A stretch of DNA of 40,970 nt from JAXHNE01 sp038316995. Its GTDB lineage: Bacteria; Patescibacteriota; Saccharimonadia; Saccharimonadales; JAXHNE01. The notes under the pieces are model-generated. The model worked only from the letters and a program-made list of their open reading frames with translations. It was not told the DNA's origin and searched no databases. A program made the translations under genes and the position numbers. Positions 32,922 through 40,588 of this stretch are shown in pieces (the stretch's first letter is position 1; each line of letters opens with the position of its first letter). The stretch covers positions 1-40,970 of the forward strand of contig JBBQAZ010000004.1 in assembly GCA_038316995.1 (NCBI GenBank), given 5' to 3'.

Positions 32922-34703
32922 ATGATTGATCGAAAAACAAAACTTCGCTTTCGCAGGAATGTCCGTAAGGGCAAGCGTCAAGTAGAGGACATGAGCGTTC
33001 AGGCGGAGGAACACCTCGAGCGTCTGTTTATTCGTCGATTACATCGATTAATCCAAGTTCGTCGTTTTGTGCTTACTTGGATTGTATTGATAGTGCTTTT
33101 GATTAGCGGATCCATTTTTCAGCTTAGAAATCTTAGCAAGTATTATTTATCGACATCTCCAACTTCCGGAGGTGTGTTTACGGAAGGCGTAATCGGCTCC
33201 TTCACAAATGCTAATCCGCTCTATGCTAACGGTGGAGTGGACGGCGGTGTCTCTCGGCTTATTTTTTCTTCGTTACTCGATTACAGCAATAACGGAGAGT
33301 TAGAAAATGATCTTGCGACCGGCTGGAAGGTTAATGAAAGCGGCAAAGTGTATACCGTGACGATTCGTACGGATGCAAAGTGGCACGATGGAGAGCCATT
33401 AACAGTTGATGACATCATTTTTACATACAAGATGATTCAGAATCCCGATGCTCAATCACCACTGTTTAGCGCCTGGCGTGATGTGCGTGTCACGACCACC
33501 GGTCCAGATACAATTGTGTTTACATTACCTAATGTGTTTGCAGCTTTTCCTTATTCAATGACAAACGGCATTATTCCTAAGCACATACTAAAAGATGTAA
33601 AGCCAGATCAGCTGCGGGCCGATCAGTTTAATACAGTCAAGCCAATTGGATCAGGTCCTTTTGCATGGGAACGTGTTGAGGTGAGCGGGCAAATACCAGA
33701 AGAGCGTCAGGAGCAAATAGCGCTCAGACGCAACCAGTTTTACTATCAGGGCGTTCCCAAACTTCAGCGGTTTGTCATAAAAACGTTCAGAAGTGAAGAG
33801 GTCATGTTAAGAGAATTTGAACAGCGAAATCTAAGCGCAATGAGTGGTCTCGCCAGCGTTTCTGATTCAATTAATGCTTCAACTATGAAGAAATATAGTT
33901 TGCCGCTTACTGGCGTTGTAATGGTTTTCTTTAAAACATCAGAAGGTGTACTTCAAGACAAGGCGGTTAGGAAGGCTTTGGTTCAATCTGTAGACGTCGG
34001 TTCAATTACAGATCAACTTTTGAATTCAGTAGTTAGAGCCGATAGCCCATTGCTTCGTGGTCAACTTGGTTACGACAAAGCGCTAACGCAACTCGGATAT
34101 AACGTTGAATTAGCAAAAAAGCATTTAGATGATGCTGGCTGGAAATTAACTGGCGACGGTTTCCGAGAAAAAGAAGGAGTGAAGCTGCAGTTTAGCCTAA
34201 AAGCACCAAATACGAGCGAGTACGCTGTTGTGACGAGCAATCTGCAAGAATTTTGGCGAGCCATTGGCGTAAAAGTTGATGTCGATCAACCAAGCGATAC
34301 TGAACTGCAGTCAATCGTTTCCTTACACCAGTACGATGCAGTCGCTTACAGTATAAGTATTGGTAAGGATCCAGATGTATTTGCATTTTGGCATAGCTCT
34401 CAGGCTGACATACGTGCAGATAGTCGGTTAAATTTGAGCGAATATAATTCAAAAGTTGTAGATCAATCACTTGAGAGCGGACGGACCCGAACAGACCCAG
34501 AGCTCAGAAAAGTTAAATACCAGCCGTTTCTAAAAGCTTGGATAGAGGACGCGCCAGCCTTGGCATTGTATCAGCCTCAATATCTGTACGTTGTTCGTGG
34601 GGAACTTGATGGGTTTAATTCAGAATTATTAAATGGCTCAAATGATCGTTATACAAATGTGCACAACTGGACAATCAGAAGTAAAAAAGTTTACAAAAAC
34701 TAA
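32922..34703 (+). CDS. Second membrane-anchored family 5 substrate-binding protein
   Basis: The 593-residue protein has a strongly basic cytoplasmic N-terminus (1-46), one membrane helix (about 48-66) and an extracellular SBP_bac_5 domain. Recognisable motifs are NPLYANGGVDGGVSRLIFSSLL, shown here by its core SRLIFSSLL, LATGWKVNESGKVYTVTI, KWHDGEPLTVDDIIFTYK and a C-terminal YVVRGELDGF. It has the same topology as the 3556 gene but the two are clearly diverged. No ABC permease or ATPase accompanies it. It follows secG by 16 bases. Uptake of peptides through a transporter encoded elsewhere is the usual role; the ligand is unknown. Confidence 0.9.
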   Translation: MIDRKTKLRFRRNVRKGKRQVEDMSVQAEEHLERLFIRRLHRLIQVRRFVLTWIVLIVLLISGSIFQLRNLSKYYLSTSPTSGGVFTEGVIGSFTNANPLYANGGVDGGVSRLIFSSLLDYSNNGELENDLATGWKVNESGKVYTVTIRTDAKWHDGEPLTVDDIIFTYKMIQNPDAQSPLFSAWRDVRVTTTGPDTIVFTLPNVFAAFPYSMTNGIIPKHILKDVKPDQLRADQFNTVKPIGSGPFAWERVEVSGQIPEERQEQIALRRNQFYYQGVPKLQRFVIKTFRSEEVMLREFEQRNLSAMSGLASVSDSINASTMKKYSLPLTGVVMVFFKTSEGVLQDKAVRKALVQSVDVGSITDQLLNSVVRADSPLLRGQLGYDKALTQLGYNVELAKKHLDDAGWKLTGDGFREKEGVKLQFSLKAPNTSEYAVVTSNLQEFWRAIGVKVDVDQPSDTELQSIVSLHQYDAVAYSISIGKDPDVFAFWHSSQADIRADSRLNLSEYNSKVVDQSLESGRTRTDPELRKVKYQPFLKAWIEDAPALALYQPQYLYVVRGELDGFNSELLNGSNDRYTNVHNWTIRSKKVYKN

Positions 34704-34724
34704 AAAACGACCAAAATTGATCGT
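34702..34724 (-). terminator. Terminator of tRNA-Leu
   Basis: On the minus strand ACGATCAA pairs with TTGGTCGT (34707-34724, one G-U pair) and is followed by six T's (the A-run at 34702-34707). Confidence 0.75.
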
Positions 34725-34732
34725 CTCATTGC

Positions 34733-34819
34733 TGGTGCGCGAGAGAGGACTTGAACCTCCACAGGATTACTCCCACTACCCCCTCAAGGTAGCGCGTCTA
34801 CCAATTCCGCCACTCGCGC
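34733..34819 (-). tRNA. tRNA-Leu (GAG)
   Basis: An 87-base gene with a perfect 7-bp acceptor stem (GCGCGAG/CTCGCGC), discriminator A and encoded CCA. The anticodon arm is CTACC-TTGAGGG-GGTAG, anticodon GAG. A long variable arm typical of class II tRNA is present, and the T-loop GGTTCAAGTC is normal. Confidence 0.95.
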
Positions 34820-34974
34820 ATAAGTAGTCAGGTAGTAACTAGCTATGCTATGGTACTTTTTTTAGACCAAAACCTCAAGTACTAAACAATTAATAACAGC
34901 GTGCGCTGAGGTACTGTGCTGTGGTATTATACAAAACGACATGCTAAAGCTTTAATGAGGGTACCAGGGTATAA
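34820..34974. promoter_or_regulatory. Divergent gap with extended -10 promoter of the FAD oxidoreductase
   Basis: GTGGTATTAT at 34921-34930 is an extended -10 (TGG then TATTAT at 34925-34930), identical over ten bases to that of the LysM-CHAP gene. It gives a leader of about 40 bases. The tRNA-Leu promoter must also lie here on the minus strand. A degenerate stretch around 34868-34912 (minus strand) vaguely resembles the tRNA-Leu 5' half (CTTGAGG, AATTG, GCGC) but is too weak to call. Confidence 0.5.
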
Positions 34975-36612
34975 ATGAATAAAGTTGCACACTATTTGCA
35001 AGAACACTTAAGAGGTGAAGTAATGACTTCGCCGGACGTAAGGAAATATTTCTCTACAGACGGTAGCGTTTTTAAATTAACACCAGACATTGTTGTTTAC
35101 CCACGTGGGGAAAACGACGTACGAAAGGCTGCACGGTTTTCATGGCAACTAGCAGAGCGTGGCAAGATAGTTCCAATTACAGCTAGAGGTAAAGGTACAG
35201 ACCAAGCAGGCGCTGCGCTTGGATCTGGAATTATGCTTGTTTTCCCAGCACACATGAATAAAGTCCTAGAATTTGATGGCAAATCCGGGGTTGTAAGCGT
35301 TGAGCCTGGAATTATCTATGGAAAACTCCAGCAAACACTCCACACCCATAGTCGTTTCTTACCTCCATTCCCATCGTCTGTAGAATTTAGTTCAATTGGC
35401 GGTGCGATAGCTAACAATGCAGGCGGTGAAAAGACTGTTAAATACGGAAGTACTCGTGATTATGTGCGCGCAACCCGAGTTGTTCTTGCGAACGGAGAAG
35501 TCATGGAGACCAGGCGCCTATCCAAAAGAGAGCTAAACAAAAAACTAGGGTTGCAGAGCTTTGAAGGTGAAATTTACCGCGCAGTTGATACGGTAATAGA
35601 AGAGAATAAAAGCAAAATAGAAAAAAATGTACTAGCGGTTACCAAAAACTCTGCCGGATATGCACTAGGAGAAGTAAAAAAGAAAGATGGATCATTTGAT
35701 TTAACGCCACTTATTGTCGGGTCGCAGGGAACACTAGCTATTGTCACGGAAGCAACACTAGAGACCGAGTTCCATAATCCAAACGAAACACTAATAATGG
35801 CAAAACTTGATGACCTGCAAGTAGCAGAACAAGTAGTGTTAGAACTCAGAAATCTACCAGAAATTCCAAGTGCCATGGAGATGGTTGATGAAAATCTTCT
35901 CAATTTCATTCAAGAACACAACTCAAACCAATTAAAAAATATTATCGATCCTCCTTTCCCAAAGATGGTTATGTTGATTCAGTTCGATAATGCCAGCGAC
36001 AGAACGCAAAAACGTATGACTAAAAAAGCCAAGAAAATTCTAGAAAAATACCAAATATCCTATGAGGTCGAAACTGATGCAGAAAAACAAGAAGATTTGT
36101 GGAAAATTCGCCACAGTGCTGCCTCGGTAATTTCACATACAGAAGGCAACAGCAAAGCTTTACCGATTATTGAAGATGGCGTGGTGCCTGTCGATAAGTT
36201 TCACTTATACATTGACCGAGTATATGCGATATTCAAAAAATACAATTTAAGGGCCGCACTGTGGGGGCACGCCGGGAACGCTAATATCCATATGCAGCCA
36301 TTTTTGGACCTGTCTCAAGTTGGTGATAGACAAAAAATATTCAAGATTATTGACGAGTATTACAGCATGGTTATTGAACTGGGCGGTAGCACAAGCGGTG
36401 AACATAGTGACGGACGACTCCGCGCTCCATATCTAGAAAAGATGTATGGAAATGATATTTATGGGCTATTTCAGAAAGTTAAAAAAGCCTTTGATCCATA
36501 TGGCATATTAAACCCTGGAGTAAAAATGGACGTTAAGGTAGAGGATATTAAACCACTTCTTCGGCAAGAATACTCAATGGAGCATTTATACGATCACATG
36601 CCGAGGACCTAA
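34975..36612 (+). CDS. FAD-binding oxidoreductase, GlcD/D-lactate dehydrogenase type
   Basis: The 545-residue protein has the PCMH-type FAD domain: ITARGKGTDQAGAALGSG (about 66-83), VSVEPGIIYGKLQ and SSIGGAIANNAGGEKTVKYG with the FAD-contacting glycines. The C-terminal FAD-oxidase domain shows LWGHAGNANIHMQPF, GGSTSGEHSDGRLRAPYL and FDPYGILNPGVK. It probably oxidises a 2-hydroxy acid such as D-lactate or glycolate; Fe-S domains of larger forms are absent. In a fermentative symbiont it could regenerate pyruvate or handle host lactate. The substrate is inferred from family only. Confidence 0.9.
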   Translation: MNKVAHYLQEHLRGEVMTSPDVRKYFSTDGSVFKLTPDIVVYPRGENDVRKAARFSWQLAERGKIVPITARGKGTDQAGAALGSGIMLVFPAHMNKVLEFDGKSGVVSVEPGIIYGKLQQTLHTHSRFLPPFPSSVEFSSIGGAIANNAGGEKTVKYGSTRDYVRATRVVLANGEVMETRRLSKRELNKKLGLQSFEGEIYRAVDTVIEENKSKIEKNVLAVTKNSAGYALGEVKKKDGSFDLTPLIVGSQGTLAIVTEATLETEFHNPNETLIMAKLDDLQVAEQVVLELRNLPEIPSAMEMVDENLLNFIQEHNSNQLKNIIDPPFPKMVMLIQFDNASDRTQKRMTKKAKKILEKYQISYEVETDAEKQEDLWKIRHSAASVISHTEGNSKALPIIEDGVVPVDKFHLYIDRVYAIFKKYNLRAALWGHAGNANIHMQPFLDLSQVGDRQKIFKIIDEYYSMVIELGGSTSGEHSDGRLRAPYLEKMYGNDIYGLFQKVKKAFDPYGILNPGVKMDVKVEDIKPLLRQEYSMEHLYDHMPRT

Positions 36613-36618
36613 AACAGT

Positions 36619-36909
36619 ATGGAATACTTCGCGGGTGAACATTTAATTGGCTTAACTGGCGCAGGATTAATTTTGTTTGGATTTTATCGTACTAGCATTG
36701 GTCAGTGGACAAGCAAATCTTTTTGGTATGAAATTGATAACTTAGCAGGCGCAATGCTAATGGGTTTACATGAATTTTTAATTGAAGCATACATACCAAT
36801 GGTCTTAAGTGTTGTCTGGGCAATTGTGGCCGTTCGTGGTCTATCTTCATATGCTGATCGCTATGAGGCCCACCATGGAAAGAAGAAAGCTCGCAAGAAA
36901 AGAATATAG
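36619..36909 (+). CDS. Small membrane protein, CBU_0592-like
   Basis: The 96-residue protein has three hydrophobic segments and a segment WYEIDNLAGAMLMGLHEFLI with the pattern typical of the CBU_0592-like family (Tyr, Asn, Gly-Ala before a helix), then a Lys-rich tail (KKKARKKR). Function is unknown. It starts 6 bases after the oxidoreductase stop and is likely co-transcribed with it. Confidence 0.65.
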   Translation: MEYFAGEHLIGLTGAGLILFGFYRTSIGQWTSKSFWYEIDNLAGAMLMGLHEFLIEAYIPMVLSVVWAIVAVRGLSSYADRYEAHHGKKKARKKRI

Positions 36910-36953
36910 TTGGTTTAAGGACAATATGCCAGCGAGGGACTCGCCTTGCAAAC

Positions 36954-36976
36954 AAAAAACCGCCACAAGGACGGTT
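36954..36976 (-). terminator. Terminator of tRNA-Val
   Basis: On the minus strand AACCG (36972-36976 complement) pairs with CGGTT (36958-36962 complement), followed by a run of T's (A-run 36954-36959). Confidence 0.7.
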
Positions 36977-36983
36977 CTTAGTT

Positions 36984-37060
36984 TGGTGGGTGATGAGGGA
37001 CTCGAACCCCCGACCCTCTCGGTGTAAACGAGATGCTCTAGCCAACTGAGCTAATCACCC
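36984..37060 (-). tRNA. tRNA-Val (UAC)
   Basis: A 77-base gene with acceptor GGGTGAT/ATCACCC, discriminator A and encoded CCA. The D-arm is AGCTCAGTTGGCTAGAGC and the anticodon arm TCTCG-TTTACAC-CGAGA, anticodon TAC. The T-arm GGGGGTTCGAGTCCC is normal. Confidence 0.95.
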
Positions 37061-37098
37061 GCATCAAAATGTAATGTACTACATGTTAAACATTATAC

Positions 37099-37169
37099 CT
37101 CAGTTAGTAGAGCATCAAGATGCTGACATCTATTTTTGCAGCAAGCTGCCCCAATTGAGCTAATCACTC
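37099..37169 (-). pseudogene. tRNA-Val 5'-half remnant and inverted D-arm-like piece
   Basis: On the minus strand, 37151-37169 reads GAGTGATTAGCTCAATTGG, matching the first 19 bases of the adjacent tRNA-Val at 17 of 19. It is followed by a GCAGC-TT-GCTGC hairpin and an A-run instead of an anticodon arm. On the plus strand, 37099-37127 (CTCAGTTAGTAGAGCATC and on) resembles another D-arm, facing it. No 3' half exists. The remnant lies upstream of the intact gene. Confidence 0.6.
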
Positions 37170-37301
37170 TTAAGATAATTTAAGTTTGTGTACAAGAACA
37201 GAGGCTATAGTACCATCAAGTCTACAAAATAAAAAGTATTCGTGACGCATATGTAGATATAAATTTGAGTGCTAGAATATTAGAGTGACCAAAGGAGAGC
37301 T

Positions 37302-37667
37302 ATGTCAGTAGATGGATATTTAAACAGGGCGATATCAAACCTGGAACGTACAGTGTCGGCTAAACACCGCGAGGTTAGCGATGCTCGATCTCAAATAATT
37401 CGGGAAGACCGTAAAACCCGAAAACAAGTTGATAAATTAGAACGAAAACTAGTGAATCAGGAGGCAGATTTAGCTTTGATTGACCATGGAGCTGGCGAAG
37501 CTGCATTAGATATGAGACAAATAAAGCAGTTTAAAGATGAAATCAAGCAAGAGCAAGGTGATTATGATGAATTCAAAAAAGAGCAAGAAGAACAAATCAA
37601 GAAAGGGGAAGAACTTATAAGAGATTTAGAAAGATACATCAATGAACTCAAGATGCTTGATGCGTGA
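37302..37667 (+). CDS. Coiled-coil protein, 121 residues
   Basis: AAGGAG precedes ATG by five bases and a TAGAAT box lies near 37274. The product is almost entirely charged alpha-helix with heptad character from about residue 12 to 118 (KHREVSDARSQIIRED, then FKDEIKQEQGDYDEFKKEQE), no signal peptide and no Cys. I do not recognise a family. It could be a structural or scaffolding protein; the next gene is a stomatin-like membrane organiser. Confidence 0.75.
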   Translation: MSVDGYLNRAISNLERTVSAKHREVSDARSQIIREDRKTRKQVDKLERKLVNQEADLALIDHGAGEAALDMRQIKQFKDEIKQEQGDYDEFKKEQEEQIKKGEELIRDLERYINELKMLDA

Positions 37668-37731
37668 GTCTTTATTTGCTATCGGCTAGCTGTAGACCTA
37701 TAGTAGTAAGGTAACTTGAAGGAAGGTTTTC

Positions 37732-38532
37732 ATGGAAGGATTTATTGGTTTCATATTTTTCGGAGTACTTTTTGTACTAATTAGCGGGATTCGAATTGTA
37801 AAGCAATACGAAAGAGGTGTAATTCTAACTTTCGGTAAATATACTGGCACAAGAAGCCCAGGCTTTAACATTATTATTCCGGTTATTCAGACTATGTCAA
37901 AAGTTGATATGCGACTAACTACCGTAGACGTTCCAAGGCAAGAGGTGATTACTAAAGATAACGTAACAGTTAGTATTGACGCAGTTGTATATTTTCGCGT
38001 AAAAGCCGCCGAAACTGCAATATTAGATGTTCAAAACTTTAGATTAGCAACTGCACAGTATGCACAAGCAAGCTTGCGTGATGTTGTTGGTAAAGTAGAG
38101 CTAGATACCTTGCTGAGTGAGCGCGACAAAATTAGTTCAGAAATCCGCACTATAGTAGACGAAGCCACAGAGCCTTGGGGTATTGATGTGCCAGATGTAA
38201 ATATTCAAAACGTTGAACTTCCAAATGACATGAAGCGAGTAATTGGTAAGCAGGCAGAGGCAGAACGTGAAAAGCGCTCAGTCATTGTAAAAGCTCGCGG
38301 TGAGCTAGAAGCTTCACAAAACCTTGCAGATGCCGCTAAGACGCTGTCGTCGAGTCCTGGAGCACTTCATTTACGAACCTTGTCAACTTTAAATGACCTT
38401 AGCTCTGACCAGTCAAATACAGTTATCTTTGCAATTCCACTAGAAATTCTGCGCGCATTCGAAAAATACGGTGACAATCAAGATTTAAAATCCGTAACAG
38501 AAGCAATAACTAAACATGTCACAAAACAGTAA
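37732..38532 (+). CDS. SPFH/Band 7 (stomatin-like) membrane protein
   Basis: The 266-residue protein begins with a membrane helix (about 4-22) followed directly by the SPFH start VKQYERGVILTFGKYTG. It continues through RSPGFNIIIPVIQ, VDVPRQEVITKDNVTVSIDAVVYF (split core VITKDNVTV), LRDVVGKVELDTLLSERD and the coiled-coil KQAEAEREKRSVIVKARGE. These proteins oligomerise into membrane microdomain scaffolds and often regulate proteases or channels. No NfeD partner gene is adjacent. A GAAGGAAGG Shine-Dalgarno precedes ATG. The 3' end overlaps the MazG-like gene by 17 bases. Confidence 0.93.
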   Translation: MEGFIGFIFFGVLFVLISGIRIVKQYERGVILTFGKYTGTRSPGFNIIIPVIQTMSKVDMRLTTVDVPRQEVITKDNVTVSIDAVVYFRVKAAETAILDVQNFRLATAQYAQASLRDVVGKVELDTLLSERDKISSEIRTIVDEATEPWGIDVPDVNIQNVELPNDMKRVIGKQAEAEREKRSVIVKARGELEASQNLADAAKTLSSSPGALHLRTLSTLNDLSSDQSNTVIFAIPLEILRAFEKYGDNQDLKSVTEAITKHVTKQ

Positions 38533-38851
38533 AACACTTTCTGAACTTCAAAAAGAAGTCGATGACTGGGCACAAACACTCGATCTTCCGTATTGGTCCC
38601 CAATGTCTCAGCTTGCAAGACTGATTGAAGAAGTTGGTGAGTTGGCCAGAATCTATAACCACGAATATGGCGACAAAGTTAAGAAGACAACCGAATCACC
38701 AGACGACTTGAAAGATGAGATGGGTGATATTCTTTTTGACCTTATATGTATGGCGAATACCGAAGGAGTTGACTTAAGTGAATGCGTAGACAAAGTATTA
38801 AATAAAGCCAAGGTGCGGGACAAAGATCGTTTTAAAAAGAAAACACCCTGA
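38516..38851 (+). CDS. MazG-like nucleoside triphosphate pyrophosphohydrolase
   Basis: The 111-residue protein is a single MazG domain: LARLIEEVGELARIYNHEYG supplies the EExxE metal ligands and LKDEMGDILFDLICMAN the DE..D pair. These enzymes hydrolyse NTPs or dNTPs to monophosphates, for example to clear aberrant nucleotides. It is half the length of E. coli MazG, as usual for single-domain forms. ATG 38516 lies within the last codons of the SPFH gene, implying coupled translation. Confidence 0.9.
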   Translation: MSQNSKTLSELQKEVDDWAQTLDLPYWSPMSQLARLIEEVGELARIYNHEYGDKVKKTTESPDDLKDEMGDILFDLICMANTEGVDLSECVDKVLNKAKVRDKDRFKKKTP

Positions 38852-38868
38852 CGAATCAAGATGTTTTT

Positions 38869-38944
38869 TGGTGGCTCCGCCCAGACTCGAACTGGGGACA
38901 CAAGGCTCTTCAAGCCTCTGCTCTACCAACTGAGCTACAGAGCC
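38869..38944 (-). tRNA. tRNA-Phe (GAA)
   Basis: A 76-base gene with acceptor GGCTCTG/CGGAGCC (one G-T pair), discriminator A and encoded CCA. The D-arm is AGCTCAGTTGGTAGAGCA and the anticodon loop TTGAAGA, anticodon GAA. The T-arm CCCAGTTCGAGTCTGGG is normal. Confidence 0.95.
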
Positions 38945-39027
38945 ACAAAATGTTAGATTTGTTTATTTGAACTGTTAACGAGCCATGTGTCCAGGGGACA
39001 ATTATAATTTTTGGGCAAAGCCCCGCG

Positions 39028-39065
39028 TCTTCAAGCCTCTGCTCTACCAACTGAGCTACAGAGCC
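39028..39065 (-). pseudogene. Exact 5' half of tRNA-Phe (truncated copy)
   Basis: These 38 bases are identical to the first 38 of the intact tRNA-Phe (38907-38944). Identity starts at the first tRNA base and stops exactly at the 3' edge of the anticodon loop. What follows on the minus strand is a GGGC-TTT-GCCC hairpin and an A-run. Flanks are unrelated, so only the half tRNA is duplicated. Confidence 0.9.
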
Positions 39066-39120
39066 GTATAACCAGGTTATTTTACCAGACAAGCTACTCA
39101 TTTAAAACAGGTGTAGATAA

Positions 39121-39158
39121 ATAAAAAGCATCGACGTTTTTTGCGCGATGCTTTTTAT
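39121..39158. terminator. Bidirectional terminator
   Basis: A perfect 13-bp stem, 39121-39133 with 39146-39158 (ATAAAAAGCATCG / CGATGCTTTTTAT), encloses a 12-base loop. It has T-runs on both strands. On the minus strand it would end a transcript coming from 39325 or beyond. Confidence 0.85.
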
Positions 39159-39419
39159 TGCCGGCTTTCTCCATAAACTGCAGTAAATGGAGATTTATGT
39201 AATAAGGGCTTACGCCCTAAAATTTTTATTTTAGATAATATGGTTTTACCCATGAATAATCTAAAAACAACTGCATTGGTCCGTCCGGTTTTTGCCTTAC
39301 TTTCCTTTGCGACGCCCAGTTTTTGCTAGGCTACTACCATTCTACACCCTTTTGTCAATAACCATAAGTAGTTTATTGTAAAAATTACATTAATGATTTT
39401 ATCACCTCTGTTACCACTA
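39159..39419 (-). other. Candidate small RNA or small gene region
   Basis: A 260-base stretch without a firm gene. On the minus strand a TTGACA (39358-39353) could drive a transcript of about 200 bases ending at the 39121 terminator. In that strand one frame is open for 57 codons (stop at 39155-39157), encoding a basic peptide with KESKAKTGRTNAVVF and ending SPFTAVYGESRQ. The nearest in-frame ATG upstream (39340) is separated from it by an in-frame TAG at 39326-39328; an internal ATG at 39253 would give 32 residues. The repeated GCAAAAACYGGRCG (two copies about 30 bases apart) and an AGGGC-TTAC-GCCCT hairpin (39205-39218) suggest RNA structure as an alternative. Confidence 0.35.
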
Positions 39420-39448
39420 TTGACATAGATACAATAAAGTAATATAGT
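39420..39448 (+). promoter_or_regulatory. Promoter of the glycosyltransferase gene
   Basis: TTGACA (39420-39425), 17-base spacer, TATAGT (39443-39448). It ends one base before an in-frame ATG at 39450, which would therefore lie upstream of the transcript start; the downstream ATG 39525 is preferred. Confidence 0.65.
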
Positions 39449-39524
39449 AATGCTGTACTTAATAAAATTACTCATTACGCTAATAGTGGGATTAATTTAT
39501 TGTTTAAATATAAAGGTCTATGAA

Positions 39525-40268
39525 ATGTCGTATCCAATTATAATTGCTGCCAAAAATGAAGAAAGTTATATCGGAAATACTTTAGAGTCTTTGTCTGTCG
39601 ACACATATCCAATCGTTATAACAAATGGATGCGAGGACGCTACTGCAGAAATTGCAGATTCATATGGTGCAAAGGTGATTGAACTTGAAGAGTCTTCAAA
39701 AATGGCTGCACTTAAAGCCGGCATCCGAGCGGTGGCTAGCAACGTCATCGTAGAAGGCGTATCTGTGCTAGATGCAGATACACGATTACTATCAAAATCA
39801 TATGTTTCACAAATAAATAAAAGCTTTGGCTCGGTTGCCTGCGGTGTTTTAGTAAGCCCGATGTTGTTTGAAACAGATAAATCAACTGCTGTAGGCACAT
39901 CACTCTGGAAGGAAATATCCAGAAAGCGCTACGAACGATCTGCTGGTCAATCATTTGTGCACGGTGCAAATTTAATCATGCGACCAGGAAGTAGTGAAGT
40001 CGTTGAGCGAGTCTTAGAGCTTGATGATAAGTTATGGCCACATGAAGACGTCGCAATCGTTGATATATTCAGAGAAGTCGGTGAAGAAGTCAGCACTTAT
40101 AATCTACGGGCAGGTGCAATAACAAATCTTCGCGGTCATATTAGTTTACCATCTCGACTTTTGCGTGGATCTGCAACTTGTGACTCTGTTCGGCGGGCTT
40201 GGATGAAGAGCCGTGGACCTAGCGGCGCTATTGCGTACTCTAATTCAAAAGAGTCTACTAATTCTTGA
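39525..40268 (+). CDS. Family 2 (GT-A) glycosyltransferase
   Basis: The 247-residue product starts SYPIIIAAKNEESYIGNTLESL-like; its nucleotide-binding strand is PIIIAAKNEESYIGNTL. The acidic metal motif is SVLDADTRLL (DxD) and there is a GANLIMR segment, as in GT2 enzymes. A WPHEDVAIVD segment is in the place of the catalytic ED motif. It likely transfers a sugar to a cell-surface lipid or polymer. Starting at 39450 would add a hydrophobic 25-residue lead, but the promoter lies on top of that ATG. A second -10-like TATAAA (39509-39514) lies 10 bases before ATG 39525. Confidence 0.82.
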   Translation: MSYPIIIAAKNEESYIGNTLESLSVDTYPIVITNGCEDATAEIADSYGAKVIELEESSKMAALKAGIRAVASNVIVEGVSVLDADTRLLSKSYVSQINKSFGSVACGVLVSPMLFETDKSTAVGTSLWKEISRKRYERSAGQSFVHGANLIMRPGSSEVVERVLELDDKLWPHEDVAIVDIFREVGEEVSTYNLRAGAITNLRGHISLPSRLLRGSATCDSVRRAWMKSRGPSGAIAYSNSKESTNS

Positions 40269-40304
40269 TTCAAATAGACATATTAACTATAATCAACTGG
40301 TCAT

Positions 40305-40323
40305 GCGGGTGTAGCTCAGTTGT
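40305..40323 (+). pseudogene. tRNA-Gly 5' remnant, copy 1
   Basis: GCGGGTGTAGCTCAGTTGT is identical to the first 19 bases of the intact tRNA-Gly. It is followed by GCAGTGCTGCTGCAAAA, a small hairpin plus A-run, and a GCGCTAGCGC palindrome (40352-40361). There is no 3' half. Confidence 0.75.
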
Positions 40324-40407
40324 CGCAGTGCTGCTGCAAAATCAATAACAGGCGCTAGCGCTCACCAAGCAACATAAAACAGGGCAGTTTAACAACTAGT
40401 TAAAAAT

Positions 40408-40438
40408 AAATATGCGGGTGTAGCTCAGTTGTTTAGAG
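40408..40438 (+). pseudogene. tRNA-Gly 5' remnant, copy 2
   Basis: 31 bases identical to 40583-40613, covering 6 bases of upstream flank and the first 25 bases of tRNA-Gly up to the end of the D-stem. It then diverges into hairpins: AACTGCC-TGA-GGCAGTT, a long TTGAAAAC/GTTTTCAA stem with an outer CTTCA/TGAAG, and GGTCGCG-GAA-CGTGACC. Confidence 0.85.
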
Positions 40439-40588
40439 TGAGAACTGCCTGAGGCAGTTTGCAAGAGAATCTTCACTTGAAAACTTGTTTTCAAAGATTG
40501 AAGTTCTGGGGTCGCGGAACGTGACCAGCCTTGCCAGGCCAAGGATGCATGGACAAAAGATGCTCGTTTACAATAAAATCACAAATAT

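Noticed and set aside
39159..39360. RNase P RNA, SRP RNA or tmRNA
   Set aside because: A GGAAAGT stretch is suggestive of RNase P, but the P4 consensus, the SRP tetraloop region and a tmRNA acceptor end are all absent and the length is too short.
39450..39524. Glycosyltransferase with an extra N-terminal membrane helix from ATG 39450
   Set aside because: The -10 box ends one base before this ATG, so it would not be on the transcript; the GT-A fold starts right after ATG 39525.
40305..40380. A separate tRNA-Cys (loop-like CTGCAAA)
   Set aside because: The flanking bases do not form an anticodon stem and there is no T-arm or acceptor partner; it is a tRNA-Gly 5' remnant.
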